Assembly: GCF_002950945.1 (NCBI RefSeq)
Contig: NZ_CP012673.1
Coordinates: 12,639,501 to 12,703,500, forward strand
DNA length: 64,000 bases
Source: Sorangium cellulosum
GTDB taxonomy: Bacteria; Myxococcota_A; Polyangia; Polyangiales; Polyangiaceae
Direction of reading: 5' to 3'
Under the pieces are notes generated by a model. That model was given only the letters and a program-made list of their open reading frames with translations, had not been told where the DNA came from and ran no database searches. Within the stretch, counting starts at the first letter, position 1; each line of letters begins with the position of its first letter. The translations under genes and the position numbers were made by a program. Positions 35,695 through 45,056 of the stretch are shown in pieces.

Positions 35695-37806
35695 TCAATG
35701 CACCCGCATCCCCGGCTTCGCCCCCGAGTCCGGCGAGAGGAGGTGCACCGTCTCATCCCCCGCCGCCAGAACCATCCCCTCGCTGACGCCGAACTTCATC
35801 TTCCGCGGCGCCAGGTTGGCGCACACGATGACGAGCCGCCCGACGAGGTCCTCCGGCTTGTAATACGCCTTGATCCCGGCGAACACCGTCCGCCTCACGT
35901 CCCCGCCGAGCGACACGGTGAGCTTGAGCAGCTTCTTCGCCTCGGGCACCTGCTCCGCCGCCACGATGCGCGCCACGCGCAGGTCGACCTTCGTGAAATC
36001 GTCGATCGAGCACTCCGCCGCGAGCGGCTCCTTCGCGAGCGCCGCGCCGTCGTCCTCGACCGCCGGCGCCGCGCCCCCGCTCGCTGCCGGCCCCTGCGCA
36101 GCCGCCGCTCCCGCGATCGCCGCGGGCGCCGCCGCTCCCGCAGCCGCCCCGCCCGTCCCGGCCGCCGTCTCCTCCACAGGCCTGCTCTCCACGATCATCT
36201 TCTCCACCGCCGCCGGGTCCACGCGCTTCATGAGGTGCTCATACGCGGCCACCTTCGTCCCCACAAGCGGCGTCTTCGCGAGCTCCCACCGGTCCATCGG
36301 GCACCCGAGCAGCCGCGCCACGTCGTCGGCCAGCTTCGGCAGCACCGGCGCCAGGTAGATCACGATCTGCCGGAACAGGTTCAGCGCCACGGTGCACACC
36401 GCCTGCACCTCCGCCTTCCTGTCCGGCTGCTTCGCCAGCGCCCACGGCTGCATCCGGTCGACATACTCGTTCGCCCGATCCGCCAGCGACACGATGATCC
36501 TCGTCGCCCGCGCGTAATCGAACCCCGCGTACGCCGCCCCGATCGCCTCCGCCTCGCCCGCGGCCGCCGCGAACAGCCCTCCATCCTCCGGATACGCCGC
36601 CGACAGCCCCGTCTGCGCCACGAACCGCGACGACCGGCTCGCCAGGTTCACGACCTTGTTCACGAGCTCGGCGTTCACCTTGTTCACGAGCTCTTCCAGG
36701 TTCAGATCGATGTCGTCGACCTTCGAGCTCAGCTTGCTCGCGTAGTAATACCTGAGGTACGACGGATCCAGGTGCTTCAGGTACGTCGAGGCCAGCACGA
36801 ACGTGCCTTTGCTCTTCGACATCTTCTCCCCGTTCACGGTGAGGAACCCGTGCACCTGCACGCGCGACGGCAGCGTGAAGCGCGCGCTCTTCAGCATCGC
36901 CGGCCAGAAGAGCGTGTGGAAATACACGATGTCCTTGCCGATCACGTGGACGATCTCGGTCTCTTCCGAGCGCCACCAGTCGTCGAACACCTCCCCTTCC
37001 CGGTCGCACCACTCCTTGCTCGCGGCCATGTAGCCGATCGGCGCGTCGAACCAGACATACCAGTAGTTCCCGGGCGCGTCGGGGATCTCGAACCCGAAAT
37101 ACGGCGCGGGCCGCGAGACGTCCCAGTCGCGGAGGGGCTCCGACAGGAAGTGACCCGCCAGGTAATTCGCGATCTCCTTCGGCATCCGCCCCTCGCCCTG
37201 CGTCCAGGTCGAGAGGAACGGCCGCTCCGGCTCGATGGCGACCATCAGGTGCTGCGCGCTCCGCACCTCGGGCCGCGCGCCGGTGAGGGCGCTCCTCGGC
37301 TCGACGAGATCGGTCGCGGCGTAGGTCGCGCCGCACTTGTCGCAGCTGTCGCCGTACTGGTCGGGCGCGGCGCACTTCGGGCACGTGCCCTTGACGAAGC
37401 GGTCGGCCAGGAACATGCCCTCCTTCGGGTCGAAGAGCTGCGTGACGTCCTTCGTGGTCACCATGCCGCGCTCGCGCAGCGACGCCCAGAACTCCTCGCA
37501 CAGCGCGCGGTTCGCGGGGGAGTTCGTGCTGCCGTAATGGTCGAAGCGGATCTGGAACGCCGCGAAATCGCGCTGGTGCGCCGCGCTCATGTCGGCGATG
37601 ACCTCGGCCTCGCTCCGCCCCTCCTGCCGCGCGCGGATCATGATCGCGGTGCCGTGGGTGTCGTCGGCGCAGAGATAGATGCACCTCCGCCCGGTCATGC
37701 GCCAGTACCGCGCGAAGATGTCCGTCTGCGTGTACTCGACCAGGTGGCCGATGTGGATGTGACCGTTCGCGTAGGGAAGCGCGCTGGTGATGAGGAGCCG
37801 TCTCAT
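35695..37806 (-). CDS. metG: Methionyl-tRNA synthetase
   Basis: The 703-residue enzyme attaches Met to tRNA-Met in the cytoplasm. It is a class I synthetase with the HIGH motif in PYANGHIHIGHL (residues about 11-22), a zinc-binding knuckle (CPKCAAPDQYGDSCDKCG, about residues 140-160) and the KMSKS loop NGEKMSKSKGTF near residue 325. The anticodon-binding helical domain shows the NKVNAELVNKVVNLASR pattern. An Ala-rich linker separates it from a C-terminal tRNA-binding OB domain (about 590-703: VDLRVARIVAAEQVPEAKK, CANLAPRKMKFGVSEGM) that dimerises in the long MetG type. It is complete, and monocistronic by spacing. Confidence 0.98.
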   Translation of the reverse strand: MRRLLITSALPYANGHIHIGHLVEYTQTDIFARYWRMTGRRCIYLCADDTHGTAIMIRARQEGRSEAEVIADMSAAHQRDFAAFQIRFDHYGSTNSPANRALCEEFWASLRERGMVTTKDVTQLFDPKEGMFLADRFVKGTCPKCAAPDQYGDSCDKCGATYAATDLVEPRSALTGARPEVRSAQHLMVAIEPERPFLSTWTQGEGRMPKEIANYLAGHFLSEPLRDWDVSRPAPYFGFEIPDAPGNYWYVWFDAPIGYMAASKEWCDREGEVFDDWWRSEETEIVHVIGKDIVYFHTLFWPAMLKSARFTLPSRVQVHGFLTVNGEKMSKSKGTFVLASTYLKHLDPSYLRYYYASKLSSKVDDIDLNLEELVNKVNAELVNKVVNLASRSSRFVAQTGLSAAYPEDGGLFAAAAGEAEAIGAAYAGFDYARATRIIVSLADRANEYVDRMQPWALAKQPDRKAEVQAVCTVALNLFRQIVIYLAPVLPKLADDVARLLGCPMDRWELAKTPLVGTKVAAYEHLMKRVDPAAVEKMIVESRPVEETAAGTGGAAAGAAAPAAIAGAAAAQGPAASGGAAPAVEDDGAALAKEPLAAECSIDDFTKVDLRVARIVAAEQVPEAKKLLKLTVSLGGDVRRTVFAGIKAYYKPEDLVGRLVIVCANLAPRKMKFGVSEGMVLAAGDETVHLLSPDSGAKPGMRVH

Positions 37807-38023
37807 GCTGGGCGGGACTTTGCACGAAATCCGGGCCCGACGCCAACCGCGAGGGGCGCCGCGAGGCGCTCCCGCCCGCCGCGGCGCGCCTGCTGCGATC
37901 CCGAGCGCGTCCCGAGCGTGTGAGCGCGCGCGGCCTCGCGCGAGCAGGACCCCGGGAGAAAGCCTTGGACGGAGCGCGCCTCCGCCTTAGATACCGACTG
38001 CACCGATCGACGCGGAGGGGACC

Positions 38024-38725
38024 ATGAACGCGATGAGCCAGCAGCGGCAACGTGGCAACCAAGGAGAAGCACAGGCGCGCGAGGCGCAGCCCCTCCTCCG
38101 ACAGCGGGGCCGAGAAATCCAGCCTTTCGGGACGCTCGTGGAGTATCCGCTCGCGCTGAGCGCGAAGGCGCGCGCGGCGAGCGTCAAGGTGCTCAATCAG
38201 ATCCTCGCGGACACGCTCGTCCTGCGCGACCTGTACAAGAAGCACCACTGGCAGGTGGCCGGGCCGACCTTCCATCAGCTCCACCTCCTCTTCGACAGAC
38301 ACTTCAAGGAACAAGCCGCGCTCATCGACACACTCGGCGAGCGGATCCAGACCCTGGGCGGCATCGCCCTCGCCATGGCGCACGACGTCGCCGAGAGGAC
38401 CAAGATCGAGCGCCCGCCCCGCGGCCGCGAGCAGGTGCCCGTCCAGCTGTCGCGCCTCCTCGACGCCCACGAGGTGATCCTCGCGGAGGTGCGCAAGGCG
38501 GTGAAGATCACGACCGAGCGCGGCGACGAAGGCACGGCCGATCTGCTCATGAGCGACGTCCTCCGCACCCACGAGATGCAGGTGTGGTTCCTGTCCGAGC
38601 ACCTCGTCGATACCCCGCCCGTCCGCGCCGGCGAGCGGCGGGGACGGGCGCGGCCGCGAGCCGGCGCCCGCGGCCGCGCGGCCGCGCGGCCGCGGGTCAG
38701 CGCCCGCAGCCGCGCGGCGCGCTGA
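38024..38725 (+). CDS. dps: Dps-type ferritin with basic C-terminal tail
   Basis: The protein has 233 residues, and GGAGGGG precedes the ATG. The core has the Dps ferroxidase signature: DLYKKHHWQVAGPTFHQLH, then LLFDRHFKEQAALIDTLGER. It also has the late helices of the Dps fold (VILAEVRKAVKITTERGDEGTADLL). Dps dodecamers oxidise and store iron and coat DNA under stress. The C-terminal 27 residues are rich in Arg and Ala (RGRARPRAGARGRAAARPR), a likely DNA-binding extension. The last codons and the stop lie in a 29-bp tandem duplication, so the tail end may be recent. Confidence 0.9.
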   Translation: MNAMSQQRQRGNQGEAQAREAQPLLRQRGREIQPFGTLVEYPLALSAKARAASVKVLNQILADTLVLRDLYKKHHWQVAGPTFHQLHLLFDRHFKEQAALIDTLGERIQTLGGIALAMAHDVAERTKIERPPRGREQVPVQLSRLLDAHEVILAEVRKAVKITTERGDEGTADLLMSDVLRTHEMQVWFLSEHLVDTPPVRAGERRGRARPRAGARGRAAARPRVSARSRAAR

Positions 38726-38755
38726 CCAGCGCCCGCAGACGCGCGGCGCGCTGAC
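38698..38755. repeat. 29-bp tandem duplication across the dps stop
   Basis: Two copies, 38698-38726 and 38727-38755, differ at a single base. Each ends GCGCGCTGAC, so the TGA stop is itself duplicated. The period is not a multiple of three. Confidence 0.9.
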
Positions 38756-38871
38756 ACCCCCGCCGCGCCGCCCCGGCGACGCCCCATCCAGGCCGTCTCC
38801 GAAAAATCGTCACGACCCAGGTAACCTTTCCGGCCCCTCGAGCGTGGTACCGCCAGGAAAGGGGATACGTA

Positions 38872-40158
38872 ATGAACACTACAAAAGACGTGGTGGTGGT
38901 CGGTGGCGGGCTCGCCGGGCTGGCGGCGGCGGCGTACCTGGGCCGGGCGGGTCGGTCCGTCGCGCTGGTCGAGAAGGCGCACGCGCCGGGCGGCCGCGCC
39001 GCCACGCAGGAGAGCCACGGCTTCTCGCTGAACCTCGGCGCACACGCGCTCTACCGCGGGGGCGCGGCCCACGAGGTGCTCCGCGAGCTCGGCGTCCGGT
39101 TCACCGGCTCGCCGCCGCCCACGTCGGGCGCGTTCGCCCTCGACGGCGGCGTCCTGCACACGATGCCGTCCGGCGCCCTGTCGCTGCTCACCACGGGCCT
39201 CTTCGGCCTCGCCGCCAAGCTCGAGATGAGCCGGGTCCTCGGCGGGCTCGCCGCCGCGAACCCCGCGCCGCTCGCGTCGGTCCCCGTCTCGGCCTGGCTC
39301 CGCGACACCTTCCGGACGCCCGAGGTGCGCCGCTTCATGGGCATGCTCGTCCGGCTGACGACCTACTGCGCCGACGAGCGCCAGAGCGCCGGCGCGGCGC
39401 TCGCCCAGGTGCAGCAGGCCCTCGGCCACGGCGTGCTCTACCTCGACGGCGGCTGGAAGACGCTCGTCGACGGTCTGCGCGGCGCCGCGACGGCGGCCGG
39501 CGTCGAGATCATCACCGGGGAGCGCGCGAAGCAGGTCGCCCTCCAGGGCGGCGCCGTCTCCTTCGTGGAGCTCGCGAGCGGCGCCCGCCTCCACGCCGGC
39601 GCCGTGCTCATCGCCGCGAGCCCGCGCGCCGCGGCCGCCCTCGCGCCCGAGGTCCCGGCCCTCGCCGCGCACGCCGAGCGCGCCATCCCGGTCCACGCCG
39701 CCTGCCTCGACGTCGCGCTGTCCAGGCTGCCGCGCCCGCGTTTCCGCGTCGCGCTCGGCGTCGACCGCCCCCTCTACCTGTCGCTCCACTCGGACGCGGC
39801 GCGGCTCGCCCCCCCGGGCGGCGCCGTGATCCACGCCGTCCAGTACGGCCCCGAGCGCGCCGGCCGCGACGCCGAGCGCGAGCTCGACGACCTGCTCGCC
39901 CGCGCGCAGCCGGGCTACCGCGACGTGCTCGTCGAGCGCCGCTTCCTGCCCTCGCTCGTCGTCTCCAACGCGGTGGTCACCGCGGAGGGCGGCGGCTACG
40001 CCGCGCGCCCGGGTGTCCGTGTCCCGGGCCTCGACGGCCTCCTCCTCGCGGGCGACTGGGTCGGCCCCACGGGCATGCTCGCCGACGCGAGCCTCGGCAG
40101 CGCGCGCGACGCCGCCGCGGCCCTCCTCGCGCGCCGGGCGCTCGACCGCGCGGCGTGA
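38872..40158 (+). CDS. FAD-dependent oxidoreductase, phytoene-desaturase/amine-oxidase type
   Basis: The protein has 428 residues, and AGGAAAGGGG lies upstream of the ATG. The dinucleotide-binding motif is VVVVGGGLAGLAAAAYLGRAG with the ribose-binding Glu in VALVEKAHAPGGRAAT. The C-terminal FAD motif is GLLLAGDWVGPTGMLADASL. The overall pattern (GGRAAT after the Rossmann fold, long substrate domain, DW near the end) fits carotenoid desaturase-like or protoporphyrinogen-oxidase-like flavoproteins. The substrate cannot be read. An ECF sigma factor gene follows after 20 bp, suggesting the sigma factor controls this operon, perhaps in response to light or oxidants. Confidence 0.88.
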   Translation: MNTTKDVVVVGGGLAGLAAAAYLGRAGRSVALVEKAHAPGGRAATQESHGFSLNLGAHALYRGGAAHEVLRELGVRFTGSPPPTSGAFALDGGVLHTMPSGALSLLTTGLFGLAAKLEMSRVLGGLAAANPAPLASVPVSAWLRDTFRTPEVRRFMGMLVRLTTYCADERQSAGAALAQVQQALGHGVLYLDGGWKTLVDGLRGAATAAGVEIITGERAKQVALQGGAVSFVELASGARLHAGAVLIAASPRAAAALAPEVPALAAHAERAIPVHAACLDVALSRLPRPRFRVALGVDRPLYLSLHSDAARLAPPGGAVIHAVQYGPERAGRDAERELDDLLARAQPGYRDVLVERRFLPSLVVSNAVVTAEGGGYAARPGVRVPGLDGLLLAGDWVGPTGMLADASLGSARDAAAALLARRALDRAA

Positions 40159-40178
40159 CGGGGTTACCCGGGCGCACC

Positions 40179-41171
40179 ATGAGCAGCACCACGGCCTCCC
40201 TCGCCCCGCGCGCGGCGCCCACGCCGCCGCCGGGCTTCGTGGCGGCGAGCTACCGCGAGCACGAGCGTTTCCTCTGGGCGCTCTCCTACCGGCTCACCGG
40301 CAGCGCCGCCGACGCGGACGACATCGTGCAGGAGACGTTCGTGCGCGCGCTGGAGTGCCCGCCCGCGCGCGCGGACGAGCCCGTGCGCCCGTGGCTCACG
40401 CGCGTCGCGCTGAACCTCGGCCGCGACGTCCTGCGGCGCCGCAAGCGCCGCCCCTACGACGGCCCGTGGCTCCCCTCGCCCATCGAGACCGAGCCCGAGC
40501 CGCCGTCGTTCGAGATCCCCGGCAAGGACGGCACCGAGGGCCGCTACGATCTCCTGGAGAGCGCCTCGTTCGCGTTCCTCATCGCGCTCGAGGCGCTCAC
40601 CCCGCAGCAGCGCGCCGTGCTCCTGCTCCGCGACGTCTTCGACTACTCCGTGCAGGAGACCGCCGCCGCCCTCGCCCTGTCCGAGGCCAGCGTGAAGACG
40701 ACGCACCACCGCGCCCGCCGCGCCCTCGAGCCCTACGACCACGACCGCGACCGCTGCCGCCCCACGCCCGAGCTCGTCGAGCGCTCGGGCGCGGCGCTCG
40801 TGCGCTTCTTCCAGACGCTGGCGACGCAGGACGTCCCCGCCATCGAGGCCCTGCTCAGCGAGGGCGTCCGCGTGGTCAACGACGCGAACGGCGAGTACAA
40901 GGCCGCGCGCCGCATCGTCGTCGGCCAGGACCGCGTCGCGCGCTTCTACCTCGGCGTGACCAAGGGCTGGAACAGCCTCGCGCTCCGCTACGAGCTCCGC
41001 CTCCTGAACGGCCTCCCCGCGCTCGTCATCGAGCGCCACGGCCCCGCCGACAGGCTGGCTCCCCGGTACGTCGTCCGCTGCGACGTCGATCCGAGCGGGC
41101 GCATCACCGCGATCCACACCGTGCTCGCCTCGCGCAAGCTGACGGCCGTGCGCCCGCTCTCGTTGCCCTGA
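40179..41171 (+). CDS. ECF sigma factor with SnoaL-like C-terminal domain (SigJ/ECF41-like)
   Basis: The 330-residue protein begins at ATG 40179. Region 2 reads LWALSYRLTGSAADADDIVQETFVRAL, and region 4 reads LTPQQRAVLLLRDVFDYSVQETA with the helix-turn-helix ALSEASVKTTHHRARRAL. Residues about 205-330 are a SnoaL-like domain (VRFFQTLATQDVPAIEALLSEGV, VVGQDRVARFYLGV, NGLPALVIERHG). ECF41-type sigmas use this domain as a built-in regulator instead of an anti-sigma factor, and they usually sit next to an oxidoreductase, as here. The long linker between regions 2 and 4 contains a Pro/Glu-rich stretch. Confidence 0.9.
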   Translation: MSSTTASLAPRAAPTPPPGFVAASYREHERFLWALSYRLTGSAADADDIVQETFVRALECPPARADEPVRPWLTRVALNLGRDVLRRRKRRPYDGPWLPSPIETEPEPPSFEIPGKDGTEGRYDLLESASFAFLIALEALTPQQRAVLLLRDVFDYSVQETAAALALSEASVKTTHHRARRALEPYDHDRDRCRPTPELVERSGAALVRFFQTLATQDVPAIEALLSEGVRVVNDANGEYKAARRIVVGQDRVARFYLGVTKGWNSLALRYELRLLNGLPALVIERHGPADRLAPRYVVRCDVDPSGRITAIHTVLASRKLTAVRPLSLP

Positions 41172-41544
41172 TCCCCCCGGAAGAATGCCTGAGGAGGGCG
41201 GAGGCTCAGGAGGACAGCCCTCTGCCGGCCGAGCGCTGGAGTGAGTGGTGGCGCGGGGCGCGCTTCGGCCGGCGAAGATGATACTGTGTTGCAGCAGGAT
41301 AACCCCACCGCGAGCTCATGTCCACGGCGGAACAGCCTGGCTGCCCGTTCAGGTCAGCCAGGCAACCCCGGAAACGGGCGCGGGTGCGCCGCGAAATCTC
41401 TTGGAAATACAGCGGGTTCCGCGCGCCTCCGCCGCAGAGCGGCGATCAGCGCTCTCGACAGGCGCTCTGACGCAAGGGTGCCGCCCGCGTGCCGCGCGGC
41501 GGAGCGGCGGTCAGAGATCCCGACAGGATTGCTGACGCGCGAGG
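41172..41544. other. Convergent intergenic region with a 43-bp repeat pair
   Basis: This lies between the sigma gene and the PHA-system-type gene, which face each other. It holds a diverged direct repeat of 43 bp at 41431-41473 and 41496-41538 (33 of 43 bases equal, no gaps, 65-bp spacing). Both copies end CTGACGC. No gene was recognised. Confidence 0.55.
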
Positions 41545-41868
41545 TTAGCCCGCCTTCTGGCTCCGCTCCTTGCGCGCCTCTTCGATGAAGTGGCGAACCT
41601 CCTTGTCGATCGCCGCGATCGCCACGCCCTTGAAGGGGCGCAGGAGGAAGGGCACGTCGAGATCGACGTCCACGGCGCCGGGGCGGAGCTCCATGGAGCC
41701 TTTCAGCTTCATCCCCTTCACCGAGAAGCCGAGCTCGGCGCGCTTCTCGTCGCGCCACACGAGGAATGGCTCGTACTCCTGGTAGCGCTCCCGGTACTGC
41801 GCGATCGCTCGCTCGGTCGCCAGCTTTGCTTCCGTGTCGTTCAGGTCGTGCTCAATCGTGTGCTTCAT
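41545..41868 (-). CDS. Polyhydroxyalkanoic acid system family protein
   Basis: This small protein of 107 residues starts MKHTIEHDLNDTEAKLATERA and continues YRERYQEYEPFLVWRDEKRAELGFSVKGMKLKG and then PGAVDVDLDVPFLLRPFKG, ending in a basic helix. This is the PHA_gran_rgn family (a granule-region or steroid-like binding fold), often found near polyhydroxyalkanoate genes, though its action is unknown. GAGG lies upstream of the ATG. No phaC or phasin gene is in the window. Confidence 0.8.
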   Translation of the reverse strand: MKHTIEHDLNDTEAKLATERAIAQYRERYQEYEPFLVWRDEKRAELGFSVKGMKLKGSMELRPGAVDVDLDVPFLLRPFKGVAIAAIDKEVRHFIEEARKERSQKAG

Positions 41869-42155
41869 ACGGAGACCTCGCAGGTGGTGTCAGGGCACAT
41901 CGCGAGAACCGGTCGGGAATCGCCGCAAGGAGCCTGCGCTTCTGGCCGCGGCGCCGGCCGATTCTCTCGTGAGATAACACGGATGTGCCGTGCCCGTGGC
42001 ACCGTATGGTCCTAGATCCAGATTTGTACCGTGTGACATTTCGCCCCGGGGCGATCCCGCGCCCTTTCGGGGCTCCACCGGGCGGCGCGCTGGGCTGACC
42101 GGCGGCGGCGCGGCTGGCGCCCCGGGGAGGCACCGGCGATGCAATACGCCCCTTC

Positions 42156-43214
42156 ATGTGTTCCCGCGGCGCTCGACCCGGTGCTCTCCTGACCTTCGCG
42201 ACCGCGTCTGCCCTGCTGCTCGGCGCCGCCGGGTGCGCGATCCCCGTGCGGGCCTCCTCGGCGGATCCGGAGGTCGCCAGGAGCCAGACGCCGGCGGCGA
42301 TCGACGCGGCGATCGAGAAGATGGATGAGGCGGAGACCAAGCGCCGTCTCGAACGGATGATGGCCAGCCCGGAGATGAGGGCGGCGCAGCAGCAGCTCAT
42401 CGCCGGGCTCATCGACGGCACGCTCGCCTCGCTGAGCGAGGCGGACCGCGCTGCGCGGATCAACACGCTCACGACGCAGTACATGCGCGGGGTGGTGCAG
42501 AGCGCGATGGGCGGGGCCCTCGACGGCGCGCTGAGCGAGGATGGGAAGCGCGAGCTTTCGCGCTTCACCGGATCGCTCATGGAGGTGAGCGTCCGGCATC
42601 TGAAGGAGAGCCTGGCCGAGGCCGACATCGGGCCGTCCGTGTCCGCGGCGCTGCGGGAGCAGCTCGGCCCGGCGCTCCAGGTGGTCATCGCGGAGAACCT
42701 CGGCCCGGGGATGACGTCGGTGCTCGGCAGCGAGGATTTCCAGCGCGCGCTGGGCGCGACCGCGCGTGTCCTCGGCCGCGAGATGGTCGCCGGCGCGAAC
42801 GAGGCGCTCGTCGAGATCCAGCAGCGGAGCGGCAGATCCCAGGGCGAGTCGACGCTCTCGCGCCTCGGCGACCTCGCGGACGAGGGCGCGCAGCTCGTCG
42901 ACATGCTCTCCTGGATCCTCGGCGCGGTCGCCGTCGCGCTCGGGGTCTGGGTGGCGGTCCTGCTGACGCAGCGGAAGCGGTACCGCACCGAGACCGAGCA
43001 GCAGGCGCGGACGCGCTTGCTCATGGAGGCCCTCGAGGCGTCCGAGGGCAAGCCCTGGTCGGAGGAGCTGCTCGCGGCGCTCGAGGAGCGGTTCCGCGCC
43101 GAGGAGGAGGTGGACGGGGCCGTCCAGATCCGGCGCGCCCGGCAGAAGCTCTACCGGGCGCGCGCCCAGGCCGACGGCGTCGACCGGCCGCCGCCGCGGT
43201 CGTCGATCAGCTGA
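42156..43214 (+). CDS. Lipoprotein with one membrane helix, function unknown
   Basis: The protein has 352 residues. The signal peptide ends LLLGAAGC, a clear lipobox. The body is helical and polar, with many Glu/Arg/Met-Gly residues (AIDAAIEKMDEAETKRRLERM). A second hydrophobic segment at about residues 248-270 (MLSWILGAVAVALGVWVAVLL) is followed by a charged tail rich in Glu. A lipid anchor plus a late transmembrane helix is unusual. No family was recognised. The 287 bp upstream are shared with the divergent PHA-system-type gene. Confidence 0.65.
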   Translation: MCSRGARPGALLTFATASALLLGAAGCAIPVRASSADPEVARSQTPAAIDAAIEKMDEAETKRRLERMMASPEMRAAQQQLIAGLIDGTLASLSEADRAARINTLTTQYMRGVVQSAMGGALDGALSEDGKRELSRFTGSLMEVSVRHLKESLAEADIGPSVSAALREQLGPALQVVIAENLGPGMTSVLGSEDFQRALGATARVLGREMVAGANEALVEIQQRSGRSQGESTLSRLGDLADEGAQLVDMLSWILGAVAVALGVWVAVLLTQRKRYRTETEQQARTRLLMEALEASEGKPWSEELLAALEERFRAEEEVDGAVQIRRARQKLYRARAQADGVDRPPPRSSIS

Positions 43215-43385
43215 CGCGGCGCCCTCGCCGGACCCAGCCGACGGCGCCGCCGCCGGGCCCGCCCTGCGCCCGCGCCTCCCCGGCGCCCGGCCTCCCCCGC
43301 CGGAGCACGCCCTGCGCTGGGGCCGCCCGTGCGCTCCCGTGCCAGTGGTCGCCGCGCCCGGCCTCGCGTAAAGAACACCGCCGCC

Positions 43386-45056
43386 GTGGACCTCCTGTAT
43401 TTCGCGCTGCTCTGCTCGGTGCTCATCTTCGTGCACGAGCTCGGCCACTTCGTGTGCGCGAAGATCTTCGGCGTGAAGGTCCTCACCTTCTCGATCGGCT
43501 TCGGGCCCCGGGTGCTGCGGCTCCGGGGCCGGGAGACGGAGTACTGCGTCGCGCTCCTTCCCCTCGGCGGCTTCGTGAAGATGCTCGAGGAGAACCGGCA
43601 GGAGGCGGTGCTCCCCGAGGATCGCAAGCGCACCTTCGAGTCCCAGGCGCTCTGGAAGCGCGTGATCATCGTCATGGCCGGGCCGGCGATGAACGTGCTG
43701 TTCCCGGTGCTGCTCTACTTCGCGGTCTTCATCGGCGAGACCCGCTTCGTCCCGCCCACGGTCGGCGTCGTCCTGCCGGGGCACCCGGCCGAGGGCAGGC
43801 TCGAGCCGGGCGATCGCATCCTCGAGGTCGACGGCGAGCGTGTCAGCACGTTCGCCGAGCTGCACCGGGCCGTGCAGAAGAGCCCGAACCAGGAGCTGCG
43901 GCTCAGGGTGTTCCGCAACAAGGAGCACGTCGAGGTCACGGTCGTCCCGGAGGAGAAGGTCGTCCAGAAGCCGCTCGAGATCGTCGATCGGGTGGGCGAG
44001 ATCGGCATCCGGCCGAGCCGCCCTGCCGCCGTGGTCGGCGTCTCGCGGCCCGACTCCCCCGCCTACCGCGCCGGGCTGCGCACGTTCGACGTCGTGACCG
44101 AGGTGCGCGGCACGCCCGTGAAGACGTTCGCCGACCTGGAGATCGCGCTCGAGGACAACCGCGGCGCCACGGTGCCGGTCACGTACCTGCGCCCGGTGCC
44201 GGTGCAGAACGCGCTCGGCGGGCTGGCGGAGCTCGCGGTCTACGAGTCCGGCGTCGCCGCGCTGACCCCGGAGTCGGGCCACGGCGATCTGCTCGCGCGG
44301 ACCGGCATCGAGCCGGCGGATCTCTACGTCGCCGAGGTCCCCGAGGGCTCGGCCGAGTGGGACGCCGAGCTCCGTCCGGGCGACCGCATCACCGAGGTCG
44401 ACGGCGTCGAGGTCACCGCCTGGTCGACCTTCGTCGAGCGGCTGTTCGCCGCGCCCGACCGCCCGCACGTGATCACCTGGCAGCGCTCGGGCCAGCGCAA
44501 GAGCGGCACGATCGAGCTCCGCCGCGAGGACTGGGTCGACGAGTACGGCCAGCACCGCCCGCGCTTCTACCTGCGCGCGTCGAACTGGTCGCCGATGGTG
44601 GCCGAGCCCTACGTCGACAGCCCGTCGGCGTTCCGGTTCGCGCTGGAGAGCGCGATCGACGAGACGTACGACGTCATCCGGTTCATCGTGGTCGGCATCG
44701 TCCGCATCATGGAGGGCAAGGTCAGCATCTCCACGCTGGGCGGCCCGATCACGGTGTACGACGTGATCGGCGAGGAGGGCGCGAAGGGGGTCAGCTATTT
44801 CGTCTGGGCGATGGCGGTCATCTCGATCAACCTCGGGCTCATCAACCTGCTGCCCATCCCGGTGCTCGACGGCGGCCACCTCCTGTTCTTCACGTTCGAG
44901 GCGGTGCTCAGGCGCCCGCTGCCGCTGCGGGTGCGCGAGATCGCGAGCCTGCTCGGGCTCGTGGTGCTCATCGGCCTGATGGGCATCGCCTTCAAGAACG
45001 ACGTCGAACGCCGCTGGGACGTGATCCAGGGGCAGCTGAAGGAGCTCGTTGGCTGA
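43386..45056 (+). CDS. rseP: Site-2 intramembrane metalloprotease RseP, with three PDZ domains
   Basis: The 556-residue protein begins at GTG 43386, giving VDLLYFALLCSVLIFVHELGHF at the N-terminus with the zinc motif HELGH (His17, Glu18, His21). The second zinc site is NLLPIPVLDGGHLLFF near the C-terminus. Between them are three PDZ-like segments: about 135-215 (VVLPGHPAEGRLEPGDRILE), about 220-290 (VSRPDSPAYRAGLRTFDVV) and about 320-390 (VPEGSAEWDAELRPGDRITE). E. coli RseP has two and is about 450 residues long. RseP cuts membrane-bound anti-sigma factors and signal peptide remnants in the inner membrane. It overlaps the rRNA methyltransferase gene by 8 bp. Confidence 0.95.
   Translation: MDLLYFALLCSVLIFVHELGHFVCAKIFGVKVLTFSIGFGPRVLRLRGRETEYCVALLPLGGFVKMLEENRQEAVLPEDRKRTFESQALWKRVIIVMAGPAMNVLFPVLLYFAVFIGETRFVPPTVGVVLPGHPAEGRLEPGDRILEVDGERVSTFAELHRAVQKSPNQELRLRVFRNKEHVEVTVVPEEKVVQKPLEIVDRVGEIGIRPSRPAAVVGVSRPDSPAYRAGLRTFDVVTEVRGTPVKTFADLEIALEDNRGATVPVTYLRPVPVQNALGGLAELAVYESGVAALTPESGHGDLLARTGIEPADLYVAEVPEGSAEWDAELRPGDRITEVDGVEVTAWSTFVERLFAAPDRPHVITWQRSGQRKSGTIELRREDWVDEYGQHRPRFYLRASNWSPMVAEPYVDSPSAFRFALESAIDETYDVIRFIVVGIVRIMEGKVSISTLGGPITVYDVIGEEGAKGVSYFVWAMAVISINLGLINLLPIPVLDGGHLLFFTFEAVLRRPLPLRVREIASLLGLVVLIGLMGIAFKNDVERRWDVIQGQLKELVG

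Noticed and set aside
43329..43385. Upstream GTG at 43329 as start of rseP
   Set aside because: It would add a short Arg-rich leader before the first transmembrane helix; family members begin close to the HELGH helix.
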